DNA of 64,000 nucleotides from JBDZVM01 sp040255675 (GTDB taxonomy: Bacteria > Actinomycetota > Actinomycetes > Acidothermales > Acidothermaceae): contig JBDZVM010000010.1 of the NCBI GenBank assembly GCA_040255675.1, positions 1 through 64,000 of the forward strand, in the 5' to 3' direction. Under the pieces are notes generated by a model. It was not told the origin of the DNA. It searched no databases and saw only the letters and a list, made by a program, of their open reading frames with translations. Numbering within the stretch: the first letter of the stretch is position 1; every line of letters starts with the position of its first letter. The translations under genes were made by a program, and so were the position numbers. This document shows, piece after piece, positions 15,676 through 24,394 of the stretch.

Positions 15676-16848
15676 GTGCGACCCGTCGTCAAGCAAGCTC
15701 TGCGCCGACTGTGGCGCGACGCCACCACGCTGCAGATCGGCATCCATCCTGATCGGGCGCTGGTGCTCGGCGGAGTCGCGGGCAACACGGCCACGTTGCT
15801 CGGCGCGATCGACGGCACCCGCACCGTGGAGGAGCTTCGCGAGACAGCACGCGACCTCGGCCTCGACGACGAAGCGGCCGATCGGCTGATCGGTCTGCTC
15901 GTCGAGGCAGCCGTCGTCGACGATGCCGCGACCGGTCGCGGGGCGCTGCTGGGCTTGAGCCCAGCCGAGATCGACCGGCTAGCGCCCGATCTGGCGTCTG
16001 CCTCCGTGGCATGGGGTCGTCCCGACGCCGGCCTGTCGGCGATGCGGCGTCGACGCGCCTCGACCATCGCGGTCATGGGTGCAGGCCGCGTCGGCAGCGC
16101 GGTTGCCACGCTCCTCGCCGCGGCCGGCATCGGGCACGTGGTGGTCGACGACGCCGAGGTCTGCCGCCCCGCCGACTGCACACCAGCGGGCTCCTCCCCG
16201 TTCGACACCGGCGCCACCAGGGCGCAAGCGACGCAGGCGGCGATCCACCGGTCGAGCGCGGCAGTGCGCACAACAACGCTCGCTGGCACTCGTCGAGTCG
16301 ATCTCGCGGTGGTCGCGCCGCTCGGCCTCTCGCACCCCAGCCTGCATGAGCATTTGCTTCGCTCGTCCACGCCGCACTTGCTCGCGGCCGTTCGCGAGAC
16401 CACCGGCGTCGTCGGCCCGCTCGTCGTGCCCGGCGTCACCGCATGTCTGCGCTGCCTCGATCTGCACCGCACCGACCGCGACCCCGCCTGGCCGCTCCTC
16501 GCGGCGCAGCTCACCACCGACGGCGGGGTGCGGGCGACAGCCGCTTGCGACGTCGCGTTAGCGACGCTCGTCGCGAGCATGGCCGCGTTGCAAGTGCTCG
16601 CCGCGATCGACGGCGACGACGCCGAGACGCGCTGGAGCCCGGCCGGCCGCTGGACGCGACTCCCGACGCGCGACGGCACGCTGGAATTGACCTTGCCCGA
16701 CTGGCGGGTCCGCCGGCGAAGCTGGTCGGCGCATCCGGCATGCGGCTGCCAATGGTCACAAAGTCAGTGGTCACAGGGAGGGCCCGCGGACGAGACGAGC
16801 TCGCGCCGGCCCACCGACGCCGTTCCATCCGGGAGAATGGCACCGTGA
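15676..16848 (+). CDS. ThiF/E1-like protein with RRE-like N-terminal domain
   Basis: The 390-residue protein starts at GTG 15676 after GGAGG. Residues about 15-95 look like the winged-helix peptide-binding domain of TOMM/PqqD-type proteins (LGGVAGNTATLLGAIDGTRT, then LIGLLVEAAVVDD). A Rossmann E1-like domain follows with TIAVMGAGRVGSAVATLLAA and VVVDDAEVC. A CLRCLDLHRTDRDPAWPLL segment and a C-terminal ACGC give a possible zinc site. E1-like enzymes adenylate carrier or substrate proteins; the classic Arg finger and catalytic Cys are not obvious. The stop overlaps the UbiB kinase start (GTGA), a fixed actinobacterial pairing (Rv3196 position). Substrate unknown. Confidence 0.8.
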   Translation: MRPVVKQALRRLWRDATTLQIGIHPDRALVLGGVAGNTATLLGAIDGTRTVEELRETARDLGLDDEAADRLIGLLVEAAVVDDAATGRGALLGLSPAEIDRLAPDLASASVAWGRPDAGLSAMRRRRASTIAVMGAGRVGSAVATLLAAAGIGHVVVDDAEVCRPADCTPAGSSPFDTGATRAQATQAAIHRSSAAVRTTTLAGTRRVDLAVVAPLGLSHPSLHEHLLRSSTPHLLAAVRETTGVVGPLVVPGVTACLRCLDLHRTDRDPAWPLLAAQLTTDGGVRATAACDVALATLVASMAALQVLAAIDGDDAETRWSPAGRWTRLPTRDGTLELTLPDWRVRRRSWSAHPACGCQWSQSQWSQGGPADETSSRRPTDAVPSGRMAP

Positions 16849-18155
16849 GCGAGATCCCACGACGCACCGTGACACGCACCGCTCGGCTAGCTTCGTTGCC
16901 ACTCGGCGTCGCCGGGCGCGCGACCGTCGGGCTTGGCAAGCGCCTCACCGGGCGGCCGGGCGAAGAAGTCACCGCGGAGCTCCAGCAGCGCACGGCAGAG
17001 CAGTTGTTCAAGGTGCTCGGCGAGCTCAAGGGCGGGGCCATGAAGGTCGGGCAGGCGCTGTCGGTGTTCGAGGCCGCCATGCCAGAACACATTGCCGCGC
17101 CTTATCGAGACGCGCTCACGCGACTGCAAGAAAACGCGCCCCCGCTGCCTGCGGCAACGGTGCACAAGGTGCTCGCCAGCCAACTCGGTCCGGACTGGCG
17201 CGACCACTTTCGCACGTTCGACGACGTCCCGACCGCTGCCGCGTCGATCGGCCAAGTGCACAAGGCCGTGTGGTCTGACGGGCGACAGGTTGCGGTCAAG
17301 GTGCAGTATCCGGGCGCGGGGCGCGCGGTGCTTTCCGACTTGAATCAGATCAGCCGGCTCGGCCGGCTTTTCGGCGTCCTGGCCCCCGGCATCGACATGA
17401 AGCCGCTGCTGCAAGAACTTCGCGAACGCGTTTCCGAAGAACTCGACTATCGGCTGGAAGCGCAGTCGCAGCACTCCTTCGCGAAGGCGTACAACGACGA
17501 TCCCGACATCTTCATCCCCGATGTGCTCGCGGGCGCCGATCGCGTGCTGGTAACCGAGTGGGTCGATGGCACGCCGGTATCGACGATCACACGCACCGGC
17601 ACCCGAGAAGAGCGCGACCGCGTCGGCCTGCTGTACGTGCGGTTCTTGTTCTCCGGTCCAGCGCGCGCGGGCCTGTTGCACGCCGATCCGCATCCCGGCA
17701 ACTACCGACTTTTGCCTGACGGAAGGCTGGCGGTTCTCGATTTCGGCGCCGTCAATCGGCTGCCCGACGGTTTCCCGAGCGCGATCGGCCGGCTGCTGGC
17801 GCTGGCCTTGCGCGGCGACCACCAGGCCGTGCTCGACGGCCTGCGCGCTGAAGGATTTGTGAACCCTGGGCACGACGTCGACCCCGAAGATTTGATCGCC
17901 TACTTGAATCCGTTCCTCGACCCGGCGCGCCAAGAGCAGTTTCACTTCTCACGCGCCTGGCTCAGGCAACAAGCCGCACGCATCGGCGACTCGCACACGC
18001 CGTCTGGCGCGCTCGCGCGCCAGCTCAACCTGCCGCCGTCGTACCTGCTCATCCATCGGGTCTGGATGGGCGGAATCGGCGTGCTCTCACAACTTGACGC
18101 CCGCGGCCCGTTCCGCGCCGAGATGGGCGCCTGGCTGCCGGGGCTCGCGCCATAG
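16845..18155 (+). CDS. UbiB/AarF/ABC1 family atypical kinase
   Basis: The 436-residue protein starts at GTG 16845, whose TG is shared with the previous stop. The family motifs are complete: KGGAMKVGQALSVFEAAMPE (KxGQ), AAASIGQVHKAVW (Ala-rich loop and VHK), QVAVKVQYPG (Lys), and LHADPHPGNYRLLPDG with AVLDFGAVNRLP for metal binding. ABC1 kinases act near membranes on quinone and lipid pathways. It is the Rv3197 counterpart, which in mycobacteria lies beside whiB7 and has been linked to macrolide resistance. Coupling with the E1-like gene suggests a joint function. A long hairpin terminator follows. Confidence 0.92.
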   Translation: MSEIPRRTVTRTARLASLPLGVAGRATVGLGKRLTGRPGEEVTAELQQRTAEQLFKVLGELKGGAMKVGQALSVFEAAMPEHIAAPYRDALTRLQENAPPLPAATVHKVLASQLGPDWRDHFRTFDDVPTAAASIGQVHKAVWSDGRQVAVKVQYPGAGRAVLSDLNQISRLGRLFGVLAPGIDMKPLLQELRERVSEELDYRLEAQSQHSFAKAYNDDPDIFIPDVLAGADRVLVTEWVDGTPVSTITRTGTREERDRVGLLYVRFLFSGPARAGLLHADPHPGNYRLLPDGRLAVLDFGAVNRLPDGFPSAIGRLLALALRGDHQAVLDGLRAEGFVNPGHDVDPEDLIAYLNPFLDPARQEQFHFSRAWLRQQAARIGDSHTPSGALARQLNLPPSYLLIHRVWMGGIGVLSQLDARGPFRAEMGAWLPGLAP

Positions 18156-18185
18156 GCTCGCCTCCCTGACAAGCAGCACCCGACA

Positions 18186-18395
18186 AGCAGCCCGGACGAC
18201 GCCGAGGGCCGCGCCCCTGCTTTCGGGGCGCGGCCCTCGGNNNNNNNNNNNNNNNNNNNNNNNNNNNNNNNNNNNNNNNNNNNNNNNNNNNNNNNNNNNN
18301 NNNNNNNNNNNNNNNNNNNNNNNNNNNNNNNNNNNNNNNNAGCAGCCCGGACGACGCCGAGGGCCGCGCCCCTGCTTTCGGGGCGCGGCCCTCGG
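18186..18395. other. Assembly gap (100 N) with identical 55-bp flanks in a terminator hairpin
   Basis: N fills 18241-18340. The 55 bases 18186-18240 equal 18341-18395. Both copies contain a 16-bp stem, so the contigs broke at a strong hairpin and should be joined with one copy removed. Confidence 0.95.
18357..18395. terminator. Bidirectional terminator between the UbiB and small-protein genes
   Basis: A 16-bp perfect stem (CCGAGGGCCGCGCCCC and its complement) with loop TGCTTTC lies tail-to-tail between a rightward and a leftward gene. The artificial second copy is at 18202-18240. T-tails are weak (TTCTCG). Confidence 0.85.
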
Positions 18396-18417
18396 TTCTC
18401 GTGATTTGGTCAGCGGC

Positions 18418-18666
18418 TCAGCGGTCGGTGACCAGCAACCGCCTCAAGAACCCGATCGCCGGTCGCGCACCGCGTCTGATGATGCCGGGCTTGCCGACGT
18501 CGCGCGCGGCTCTGCTCGCGCCGGCCCTGCGAGCTCTGCCGGCCCCACCTGGATCTTCTTCGCGGTTCGCGAATGCGGCGAGGCGCTGGCGCGCCGCGCG
18601 TGCTTCGCGGTGTCGATCGTCGATCAAGGCGCGTACGTATAACTCGTTGAGGTTGTTGGACAACAT
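18418..18666 (-). CDS. Small hypothetical protein downstream of whiB7
   Basis: The 82-residue frame starts at ATG 18666 (MLSNNLNELYVRALIDDRHR) with a GGAG site about 10 nt upstream. The first 40 residues look like an amphipathic helix; the tail is Arg/Ala/Gly-rich. It lies 105 bp past the whiB7 stop and ends just before the terminator, so it fits a second cistron. I do not recognise a family. The codon pattern is GC-rich at third positions, as in neighbours, which supports coding. Confidence 0.5.
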   Translation of the reverse strand: MLSNNLNELYVRALIDDRHREARAARQRLAAFANREEDPGGAGRARRAGASRAARDVGKPGIIRRGARPAIGFLRRLLVTDR

Positions 18667-18771
18667 GGCGGCGACTCCAGATTCCGGGCAGGCAACAGCC
18701 GCCCCGGGAAGATCAAGGGCAATGGATTCGGACGAGCGGGCGGAGGTCGCGGCCCGCGGCCAGCCTGCGGA

Positions 18772-19065
18772 TTAGGCCGCGACCTCTTTGCGCGGACGGC
18801 CGCGAGGACGCTTGCGCGGGACGACAACACCCTGAACGAAGAGCTCGGCGCCCCAAACGCCCCACGGCTCACGCCGCTCGAGCGCCGCGGCCAGGCAGGC
18901 CTGGCGCACCGGACAATCGGCGCACATAGCCTTGGCCATTTCGATCTCGTCAGGCGACTCGGCGAAGAAAAGCTCCGGGTCGACCGTAAGACACGGAATC
19001 TCCATTGACCGGCGCAGCGCTTGTGACAGCACGTGATCGAACGAACCAGTCAGCATCTGCGTCAC
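18772..19065 (-). CDS. whiB7: WhiB7 iron-sulfur transcriptional regulator
   Basis: The 97-residue protein has the four Fe-S cysteines at 25, 48, 51 and 57 (MCADCPVRQAC), the G(V/I)WG turn in EPWGVWGAEL, and a C-terminal AT-hook KRPRGRPRK at 85-93. This combination identifies WhiB7, which binds the principal sigma factor and AT-rich DNA just upstream of -35 boxes and turns on intrinsic antibiotic resistance genes. It sits between the UbiB kinase and uvrD2, as in Mycobacterium. A leader of several hundred bases with a terminator hairpin precedes it, so attenuation by stalled ribosomes is likely. Confidence 0.96.
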   Translation of the reverse strand: MTQMLTGSFDHVLSQALRRSMEIPCLTVDPELFFAESPDEIEMAKAMCADCPVRQACLAAALERREPWGVWGAELFVQGVVVPRKRPRGRPRKEVAA

Positions 19066-19159
19066 CCCCTTCGTGACGTCGTAGGTCCATCGCGGTGATC
19101 GGTCAGCCGCGATGCGGACGGCCTACGGTGGGTCAATCCTCGGGTCGAGGTCTGACACT

Positions 19160-19240
19160 TTCCCGTTGGCTTCGGTTCCCATGGGCTTCGGTTTCCCTCA
19201 GCTTCGGTTCCCGTGGGCTTCGGTTTCCGTTGGCTTTGGT
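19160..19240. repeat. Degenerate 16-17 bp tandem repeat in the whiB7 leader
   Basis: On the minus strand the unit GGGAAACCGAAGCCNA recurs about five times with small changes (AACCGAAGCCCA, AACCGAAGCTGA and similar). It lies between the candidate attenuator and the whiB7 start, where it could form alternative RNA pairings or bind a protein. Confidence 0.75.
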
Positions 19241-19355
19241 GCGGATGGGACCGGGCGCCAGTTGTGTCAGCTGCCCGGTCGGGCGGGTCTGGGTCGGATC
19301 GGACATGAGGTCGGGGATTACTGGAGTCGGGGACAGGTGGGCGAACAAACAAGAA

Positions 19356-19387
19356 GGCCGCGGATCCCGGTCTGGGTTCCGCGGCCT
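19356..19387 (-). terminator. Candidate whiB7 attenuator (intrinsic terminator)
   Basis: On the minus strand a 10-bp stem (AGGCCGCGGA and TCCGCGGCCT) with a 12-nt loop is followed by TCTTGTTTGTTC, the most T-rich tail in the area. It lies about 290 nt before the whiB7 start and after the possible leader frame ends at 19413, as expected for a premature terminator relieved by ribosome-targeting drugs. Confidence 0.7.
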
Positions 19388-19811
19388 CGGTTGGCGCTGG
19401 CTCGACGCTTGGTCAAGCCTGACGCCTTCGAGGCGAGGATCCCGTGGAACCGTGCTTGCTGAGCTGGTGACGCTTGGTGGAGCTGAAAGTCATCGGTGCC
19501 AGTGCTGCCGCGCGGCTGTTGACAGCCCGATCCGCCGACATGGTGGCGCTGACGCCGGCGATACCGACTGCCGCGTCAACTGCCGCGGAACGTGCCGGTG
19601 CGGACACGCTTCGCCACGCGCACAGAGGGGCAGGAACAGCAGAGCCAGCGCGTACACGCGTGACTTCAGCCGTCTTCGTAATGATCACTAGCTCACCGCC
19701 CTTCTCTGTCGAACACGCCCTCCCGGGCGATGCTCACGCCATCTCAAGGCCGACTCCCCCGCACTGGCCACGCAGTAGCGTACGTGGTCGCCCAGCGGTC
19801 GGGCAACGTAT

Positions 19812-21983
19812 TTATTTCGTCGATCCGTCGTGGGGCGATCTGACCCGATCGGCCTGACGAGTTGACCCGCTGCGAGCCGCCATTGTGACGACCTGCTCGT
19901 CATTCGGCGCGCTGTCGTGCGTCGGCGGGCCGACGTGGGCACACAGCGCGAGCACTTCATCGCCAAACGTGGCGAGCTTCGCCGCGCCGACGCCGCCGAT
20001 GGTCGCGAGTTGCTCGCGCGTGGTCGGCCGCACCTCGGCGATGCGCGTCAGGGTGGCATCGGTAAAAACGCAAAATGCGGGCTGCTTCAGGTCTCGTGAC
20101 CGTTCGAGCCGCCAGGCCCGCAACTTCTCGAACAATGCTTCGTCGACGTCGCCCGGGCAGTCGACGCACCGCCCCAGCTTTCGTTCGGCGCCCGCGCTCA
20201 GCACCTTGCCGCACACCCGGCAGCGCGTTGTCACGCTCGTCCGGGCGCCTCGCTCGCGTCGTCCGGCCGACGAAGGAGAAGACCCCGCGCCCGCGAGTTC
20301 GCCGCGAAAAACGTCGAGAAAGCGGCTCGGACGACGCGTGGCACGCGCGCCTGGCGAGCGGGCCGCCGACCATGACAGCGCCAAGAACTCGCGCGCGCGC
20401 GTGATACCGACGTACAGAAGTCGGCGTTCTTCGTCGACCTGGTCAGGCGTCTCGGCGTAGACGATCGGCAGCGTGCCGTCGACGAGACCGACGAGGAAAA
20501 CGGCGTGCCATTCGAGGCCTTTCGCCGCGTGCAACGAGGCCAGCGTGACGCCGTCGACGGCTGGCGCGTGCTGCATCGCCGCCCGCTCTTCGAGGTCGGC
20601 CACGAACGCGGCCACGGTGTCGTCGGGGCGCTCCTCGGCGAGCCGCGCGAGAGCGGCGAGCGACTCCCAGCGTTCGCGTGCCGTGCCGCCGCTCGGCGCG
20701 ACAGGTGTGAGCCCGGCGGCCGCGAGCACGGCGCGCACGGTTTCGGCGAGCGCGCTCGAATCGGCCTGATCGGCGCGCGCGGCGCCGCGCAACAAGAACA
20801 TGGCTTCACGCACTTCGGGCCGCTCGAAGAACCGCTCTCCGCCGCGCAGCACGTACGGAACACCGGCTTCGGCTAGCGCTTGCTCATACGTTTCGGATTG
20901 CGCGTTGATGCGAAAGAGCACGGCGATTTCGCGGGCGGGTGTGCCGTCGGCGATGAGCTTCGCGGCCGCCAGCGCCACAGCGTTCGCTTCGGCGACTTCG
21001 TCGTCGTAGCTTTTGACGGTGGGCACCGGCCCGGGTTGCCGCTGCGCGACCAACGCACCCCCCGACAGCCGGTTGGCGACCGCGACGACCTGCGGCGTCG
21101 AGCGGTAGTCGCGCACCAGCCGCACAACGGTGGCCCGCGGGTACTTCGCCGCGAATCCGGTGAGATAGGACGGCGACGCGCCCGCGAAGGAGTAAATCGT
21201 CTGCTCCGGATCGCCCACCACGCAGATCTCGTCGCGACCGCCAAGCCACGCGTCGAGCAACCGCTGCTGAGCCGGGTTGACGTCTTGATACTCGTCGACC
21301 ACGAAGTAGCGGTATTGGTCGCGTACTTGTGAAGCAATCTCGGGTTCGGTCTCGATGAGCGCGGTGGCGTGCAGCAAGAGATCCTCGAAATCGAACTGGT
21401 TCTTGCGCACCTTGAGGTCTTCGTAACCGGCGTAGAGCGCGGTGATGTCGGCCGTCGGTCGCGGCGCGATGCGGTGGGCGAGCGCGACGGACGACGCGTA
21501 GTCGTCGGGCGGGCGCTGCAGTGCTTTCATCCACTCGATTTCGCCCGCGACATCGCGCAAATCGGACGCCGACAACCCTAGCCGCAGCCGGCTCGCGACC
21601 TCGGCCAGCAAGGGCACCTTCGACTTCAAGACGCCAGGCAGCTCGCCGCCGACCGCGCGCGGCCAAAAGTACTGAAGCTGCCGCAGGGCGGCCGCGTGGA
21701 ACGTACGCGCTTGAACGTTGCCCGCCCCGAGTTGCCGAAGCCGGCCGCGCAGCTCACCGGCGGCGCGAGTGGTGAAGGTCACGGCAAGGACGTGGGTCGG
21801 TGAAACCGCGCCAGACCGGACGGCGAAAGCAACGCGATGCGTGACCGCTCTCGTCTTGCCGGTGCCCGCGCCCGCCAAAATGCAGACCGGCCCGCAAATC
21901 GCCTCCGCCGCCTCACGTTGCTCGGGGTCAAGGCCGGCGAGCACAGCGGCGGCAGTGTCTAAGGCTTCTACGCTGGGGGTCAC
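19812..21983 (-). CDS. uvrD2: UvrD-like DNA helicase UvrD2 with HRDC domain
   Basis: The 723-residue protein has Walker A AGAGTGKT at 37-44, VDEYQDVNPAQ (motif II), VGDPEQTIYSFAGA (III), LRGGERFFERPEVREA (V region), and ASLHAAKGLEWHAVFLVG with YVGITRARE (V-VI). Near the end there is a four-Cys zinc motif (CRVCGKVLSAGAERKLGRCV, then DC) and an HRDC domain (LEKLRAWRLERSRDLKQPAF). This layout is that of mycobacterial UvrD2, an essential SF1 3'-5' helicase. The TAA stop lies in the AT-rich element of the whiB7 promoter. Confidence 0.94.
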   Translation of the reverse strand: MTPSVEALDTAAAVLAGLDPEQREAAEAICGPVCILAGAGTGKTRAVTHRVAFAVRSGAVSPTHVLAVTFTTRAAGELRGRLRQLGAGNVQARTFHAAALRQLQYFWPRAVGGELPGVLKSKVPLLAEVASRLRLGLSASDLRDVAGEIEWMKALQRPPDDYASSVALAHRIAPRPTADITALYAGYEDLKVRKNQFDFEDLLLHATALIETEPEIASQVRDQYRYFVVDEYQDVNPAQQRLLDAWLGGRDEICVVGDPEQTIYSFAGASPSYLTGFAAKYPRATVVRLVRDYRSTPQVVAVANRLSGGALVAQRQPGPVPTVKSYDDEVAEANAVALAAAKLIADGTPAREIAVLFRINAQSETYEQALAEAGVPYVLRGGERFFERPEVREAMFLLRGAARADQADSSALAETVRAVLAAAGLTPVAPSGGTARERWESLAALARLAEERPDDTVAAFVADLEERAAMQHAPAVDGVTLASLHAAKGLEWHAVFLVGLVDGTLPIVYAETPDQVDEERRLLYVGITRAREFLALSWSAARSPGARATRRPSRFLDVFRGELAGAGSSPSSAGRRERGARTSVTTRCRVCGKVLSAGAERKLGRCVDCPGDVDEALFEKLRAWRLERSRDLKQPAFCVFTDATLTRIAEVRPTTREQLATIGGVGAAKLATFGDEVLALCAHVGPPTHDSAPNDEQVVTMAARSGSTRQADRVRSPHDGSTK

Positions 21984-22036
21984 TCGGCCATCCTGGCAGG
22001 CGCCACCGACACTCAGGCCGCCACTCGCGCCGACAC

Positions 22037-22918
22037 TCAGGCCGCCACGAGCTCACGCAACGCCGGTCCGAACCAGCCCTCGATCAGCTGAAACGCGACG
22101 GACGCGCGCATCGGCAACCGCAGGCTGCCGTCGGCCACCGCGGCAGCCAGCGCCTCGCGGCTGAACCAGCGCGCCTCGCTGATCTCGACGCCGTCCGGAT
22201 GCGTCTCGACACCGGTAGCGTGCGCGGTGAAGGCGAGCATCAGGCTCGACGGGAACGGCCACGGTTGGCTTTTCACGTAACGGATGTCGTCGACCACAAC
22301 GCCAACCTCTTCCAGTACTTCCCGCGCGACCGCCTGCTCAAGGGTTTCGCCGGCTTCGACATATCCGGCGAGTGTCGACATCCGGCCATGCGGCCACCTC
22401 GGTTGATGACCGAGCAACGCGCGATCGGCGTCGTCCGTCACGAGCATGATGACGGCGGGGTCGGTGCGCGGATAATGCTCGCTGCCGTCGGCGACGCAGC
22501 GCCTGATGTGGCCACCCAATGCAATTACTGTTTTCGCGCCGCATAAGTGACAGAACGTGTGGCGGGCATGCCACTGCTCGAGCGCGGCCGCGTGGGCGAG
22601 CAAATCCGCCTCCGCTACGGGTAAATCCGCGCCCACATCGCGTAAGGACGCCGGGTGGGCAGAACCGTCGACTTGCGTGAGCGGCGCGGCCACCGCGAAG
22701 AATCCGAACTTCGATCCCTCGTCAGTGGTGCCGAGAAAAAACCTTTCACCGGACGGCGCTTCCGTAGGCGGTGTCCAAATCAGGTGGTCGTCGGAAACGA
22801 GCGCACGACCGTTTTCGACGACGAGTGCCTTTGATTCAGGGCTTTCCCACGCCGATTGCAGCCACGCGTCGTCGCTACGAAGATGTGCCGCTCGATCGAC
22901 GGTCGCTGTCTCATTCAT
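22037..22918 (-). CDS. nudC: NADH pyrophosphatase NudC (NAD+ diphosphatase)
   Basis: The 293-residue protein starts at ATG 22918 (MNETATVDRAAHLRSDD), overlapping the dipeptidase stop by 8 bp; the ATG at 22957 is less likely. It has a zinc ribbon (FCHLCGAKT, then RRCVADGSEHYPR; the usual fourth Cys is absent), the SQPWPFPSSLM signature of NudC, and a full Nudix box GYVEAGETLEQAVAREVLEE. It cleaves NAD(H) to NMN(H) and AMP and removes NAD caps from RNA. It lies in the uvrD2-nudC-adnB order seen in Mycobacterium. Confidence 0.93.
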   Translation of the reverse strand: MNETATVDRAAHLRSDDAWLQSAWESPESKALVVENGRALVSDDHLIWTPPTEAPSGERFFLGTTDEGSKFGFFAVAAPLTQVDGSAHPASLRDVGADLPVAEADLLAHAAALEQWHARHTFCHLCGAKTVIALGGHIRRCVADGSEHYPRTDPAVIMLVTDDADRALLGHQPRWPHGRMSTLAGYVEAGETLEQAVAREVLEEVGVVVDDIRYVKSQPWPFPSSLMLAFTAHATGVETHPDGVEISEARWFSREALAAAVADGSLRLPMRASVAFQLIEGWFGPALRELVAA

Positions 22919-24326
22919 GAGCCAGTTCGCTCCACAGGTAGGCAACCGCTTCGGCACCCTTGAGCAGTAAGGGGATTACCGCATGTTCGTCGGGGGCGTG
23001 AATGCGATCAGTTGGGAGCCCGACGCCGAGAAATACCAGTGGAGCTTGCAAAATCTCGGTGATGTCAGCCTCGGGCCCTGACCCGCCTTCGCGGGTGAAC
23101 AACACCTCGTCGTCGAACGCGCGGCCGACCGCGCGCGCCACCGCTTGCAGAGCTGGGTCATCGAGAGAGACCAAGCACGGCCGCACACCGTTGCCGAAGA
23201 AGTTCACCTCGGCTGTGATGCCCGGCGGCGTGTTTTCTTCGACGTAGCGGCGAAAAGCAGCCTGTACGTCGAGCGGATTTTGGTTTGCCACTAGGCGAAA
23301 TGAGACCTTGGCGTGCGCGTCGGTGGGCACGATCGTCTTGTGTCCAGGGCCGGTATAACCACCCCAGATACCGTGAATTTCGCATGTCGGCCGCGCCCAA
23401 ATACGTTCGAGCGTTGTGTAGCCGGCCTCGCCGGTCGTCGCTCTGCTTGCCGCTGTCTTCAGCCATTGCTCTTCGTCGAACGGCAACTTCGCCAGCAACT
23501 CGCGCTCGCGTTCGGTGAGCGGAATGACGCTATCGTAAAAGCCTTCGAGCGTGATGCGGCCGTTTTCGTCGTGCAGCCCCGCCAGCAGGCGGGCCATCAC
23601 CGTCAGCGGGTTGGGCACCGCACCCCCGAACGAGCCGGAGTGCAAATCGACGTCGGGGCCGTGCAGATCGATCTGGCAGTCGGTGAGCCCGCGCATGCCG
23701 ACGCACACGGTCGTGACGCCGGAGGCGTACATGCCGGTGTCGGTGACGACGATGAGGTCGCACGCGAGCCGATCGCGTTTGTCTCTCAGCAGATCGGCGA
23801 ATTTCGGCGACCCGGATTCTTCTTCGCCTTCGATCAAAAACTTCAGGTTGACGGGCGGGCTGGTGCGCCCGATCGCGGCGAGATGCGCCCGCAAGCCGAG
23901 CAGGTGATAAAGCACCTGGCCCTTGTCGTCGGAAGCGCCCCGGCCGAGCAGCTTGTCGCCGTCCGGGCCGGGCACGACGGCCGGCTCGAACGGCGCGAAG
24001 CTCCACAACTCGATCGGGTCGACGGGCTGGACGTCGTGATGCCCGTAGACGACGACGGTCTTGGCGCCGGGATCGCCGGACGGCCACTCGGCGAACACGG
24101 CCGGCGCGCCGTCGGCCGCCGTCCAGATCTCGACCGTCGGGAAGCCGGTCGCGCGCAGCGCGTTGGCGAGCCAGTCAGCCGAGCGCCGCACGTCGTCGGC
24201 ACGCTCTGGGTCGGTCCACACCGAGGGGATGCGCAGCCAGTCGGACAGTTGCGCGACGAACTCGTCGGCGTGGGCGTTCACGAAATTCCGGACGGCGTCA
24301 CGCCGCTCATCGACTGTGAATGTCAT
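22911..24326 (-). CDS. M20-family dipeptidase
   Basis: The 471-residue protein starts at ATG 24326 (MTFTVDERRDAVRNFVNAHA); readings that run through the gap to 24584 are artefacts. Metal and catalytic motifs are complete: VVYGHHDVQPVDP, GASDDKGQ, IEGEEESGSPKF, VVTDTG, and a terminal GxGLPTDRIHAPDEHAVI. This fits the cytosolic non-specific dipeptidase (ArgE/DapE/CNDP-like) type that hydrolyses short peptides. It overlaps nudC and is presumably in the same transcript. Its own promoter would lie near the tandem repeats around 24395-24451. Confidence 0.92.
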   Translation of the reverse strand: MTFTVDERRDAVRNFVNAHADEFVAQLSDWLRIPSVWTDPERADDVRRSADWLANALRATGFPTVEIWTAADGAPAVFAEWPSGDPGAKTVVVYGHHDVQPVDPIELWSFAPFEPAVVPGPDGDKLLGRGASDDKGQVLYHLLGLRAHLAAIGRTSPPVNLKFLIEGEEESGSPKFADLLRDKRDRLACDLIVVTDTGMYASGVTTVCVGMRGLTDCQIDLHGPDVDLHSGSFGGAVPNPLTVMARLLAGLHDENGRITLEGFYDSVIPLTERERELLAKLPFDEEQWLKTAASRATTGEAGYTTLERIWARPTCEIHGIWGGYTGPGHKTIVPTDAHAKVSFRLVANQNPLDVQAAFRRYVEENTPPGITAEVNFFGNGVRPCLVSLDDPALQAVARAVGRAFDDEVLFTREGGSGPEADITEILQAPLVFLGVGLPTDRIHAPDEHAVIPLLLKGAEAVAYLWSELAHE

Positions 24327-24394
24327 AGCCTGCACCTTATGCGGCGCTGGAGATCTGCAGGCCTCGTTGCTGAGGACGGCCGGGCAATCGTGTC

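Larger units (their letters stand above)
19066..19811 (-). promoter_or_regulatory. Long whiB7 leader with candidate promoter and attenuator
   Basis: Leftward transcription should start near 19770: a candidate -35 TTGCCC (complement of 19801-19806) is separated by 18 nt from a -10 TACGCT (19777-19782), with the AT-rich AAATAAATA (19809-19817) just upstream of the -35, the arrangement WhiB7 uses on its own promoter. Then come a frame from 19688 to 19413 (MIITKTAEVTRV) that could be a leader frame, a terminator at 19356-19387, and a tandem repeat at 19160-19240. About 700 nt lie between start site and whiB7. Seen: motifs. Inferred: their roles. Confidence 0.6.
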
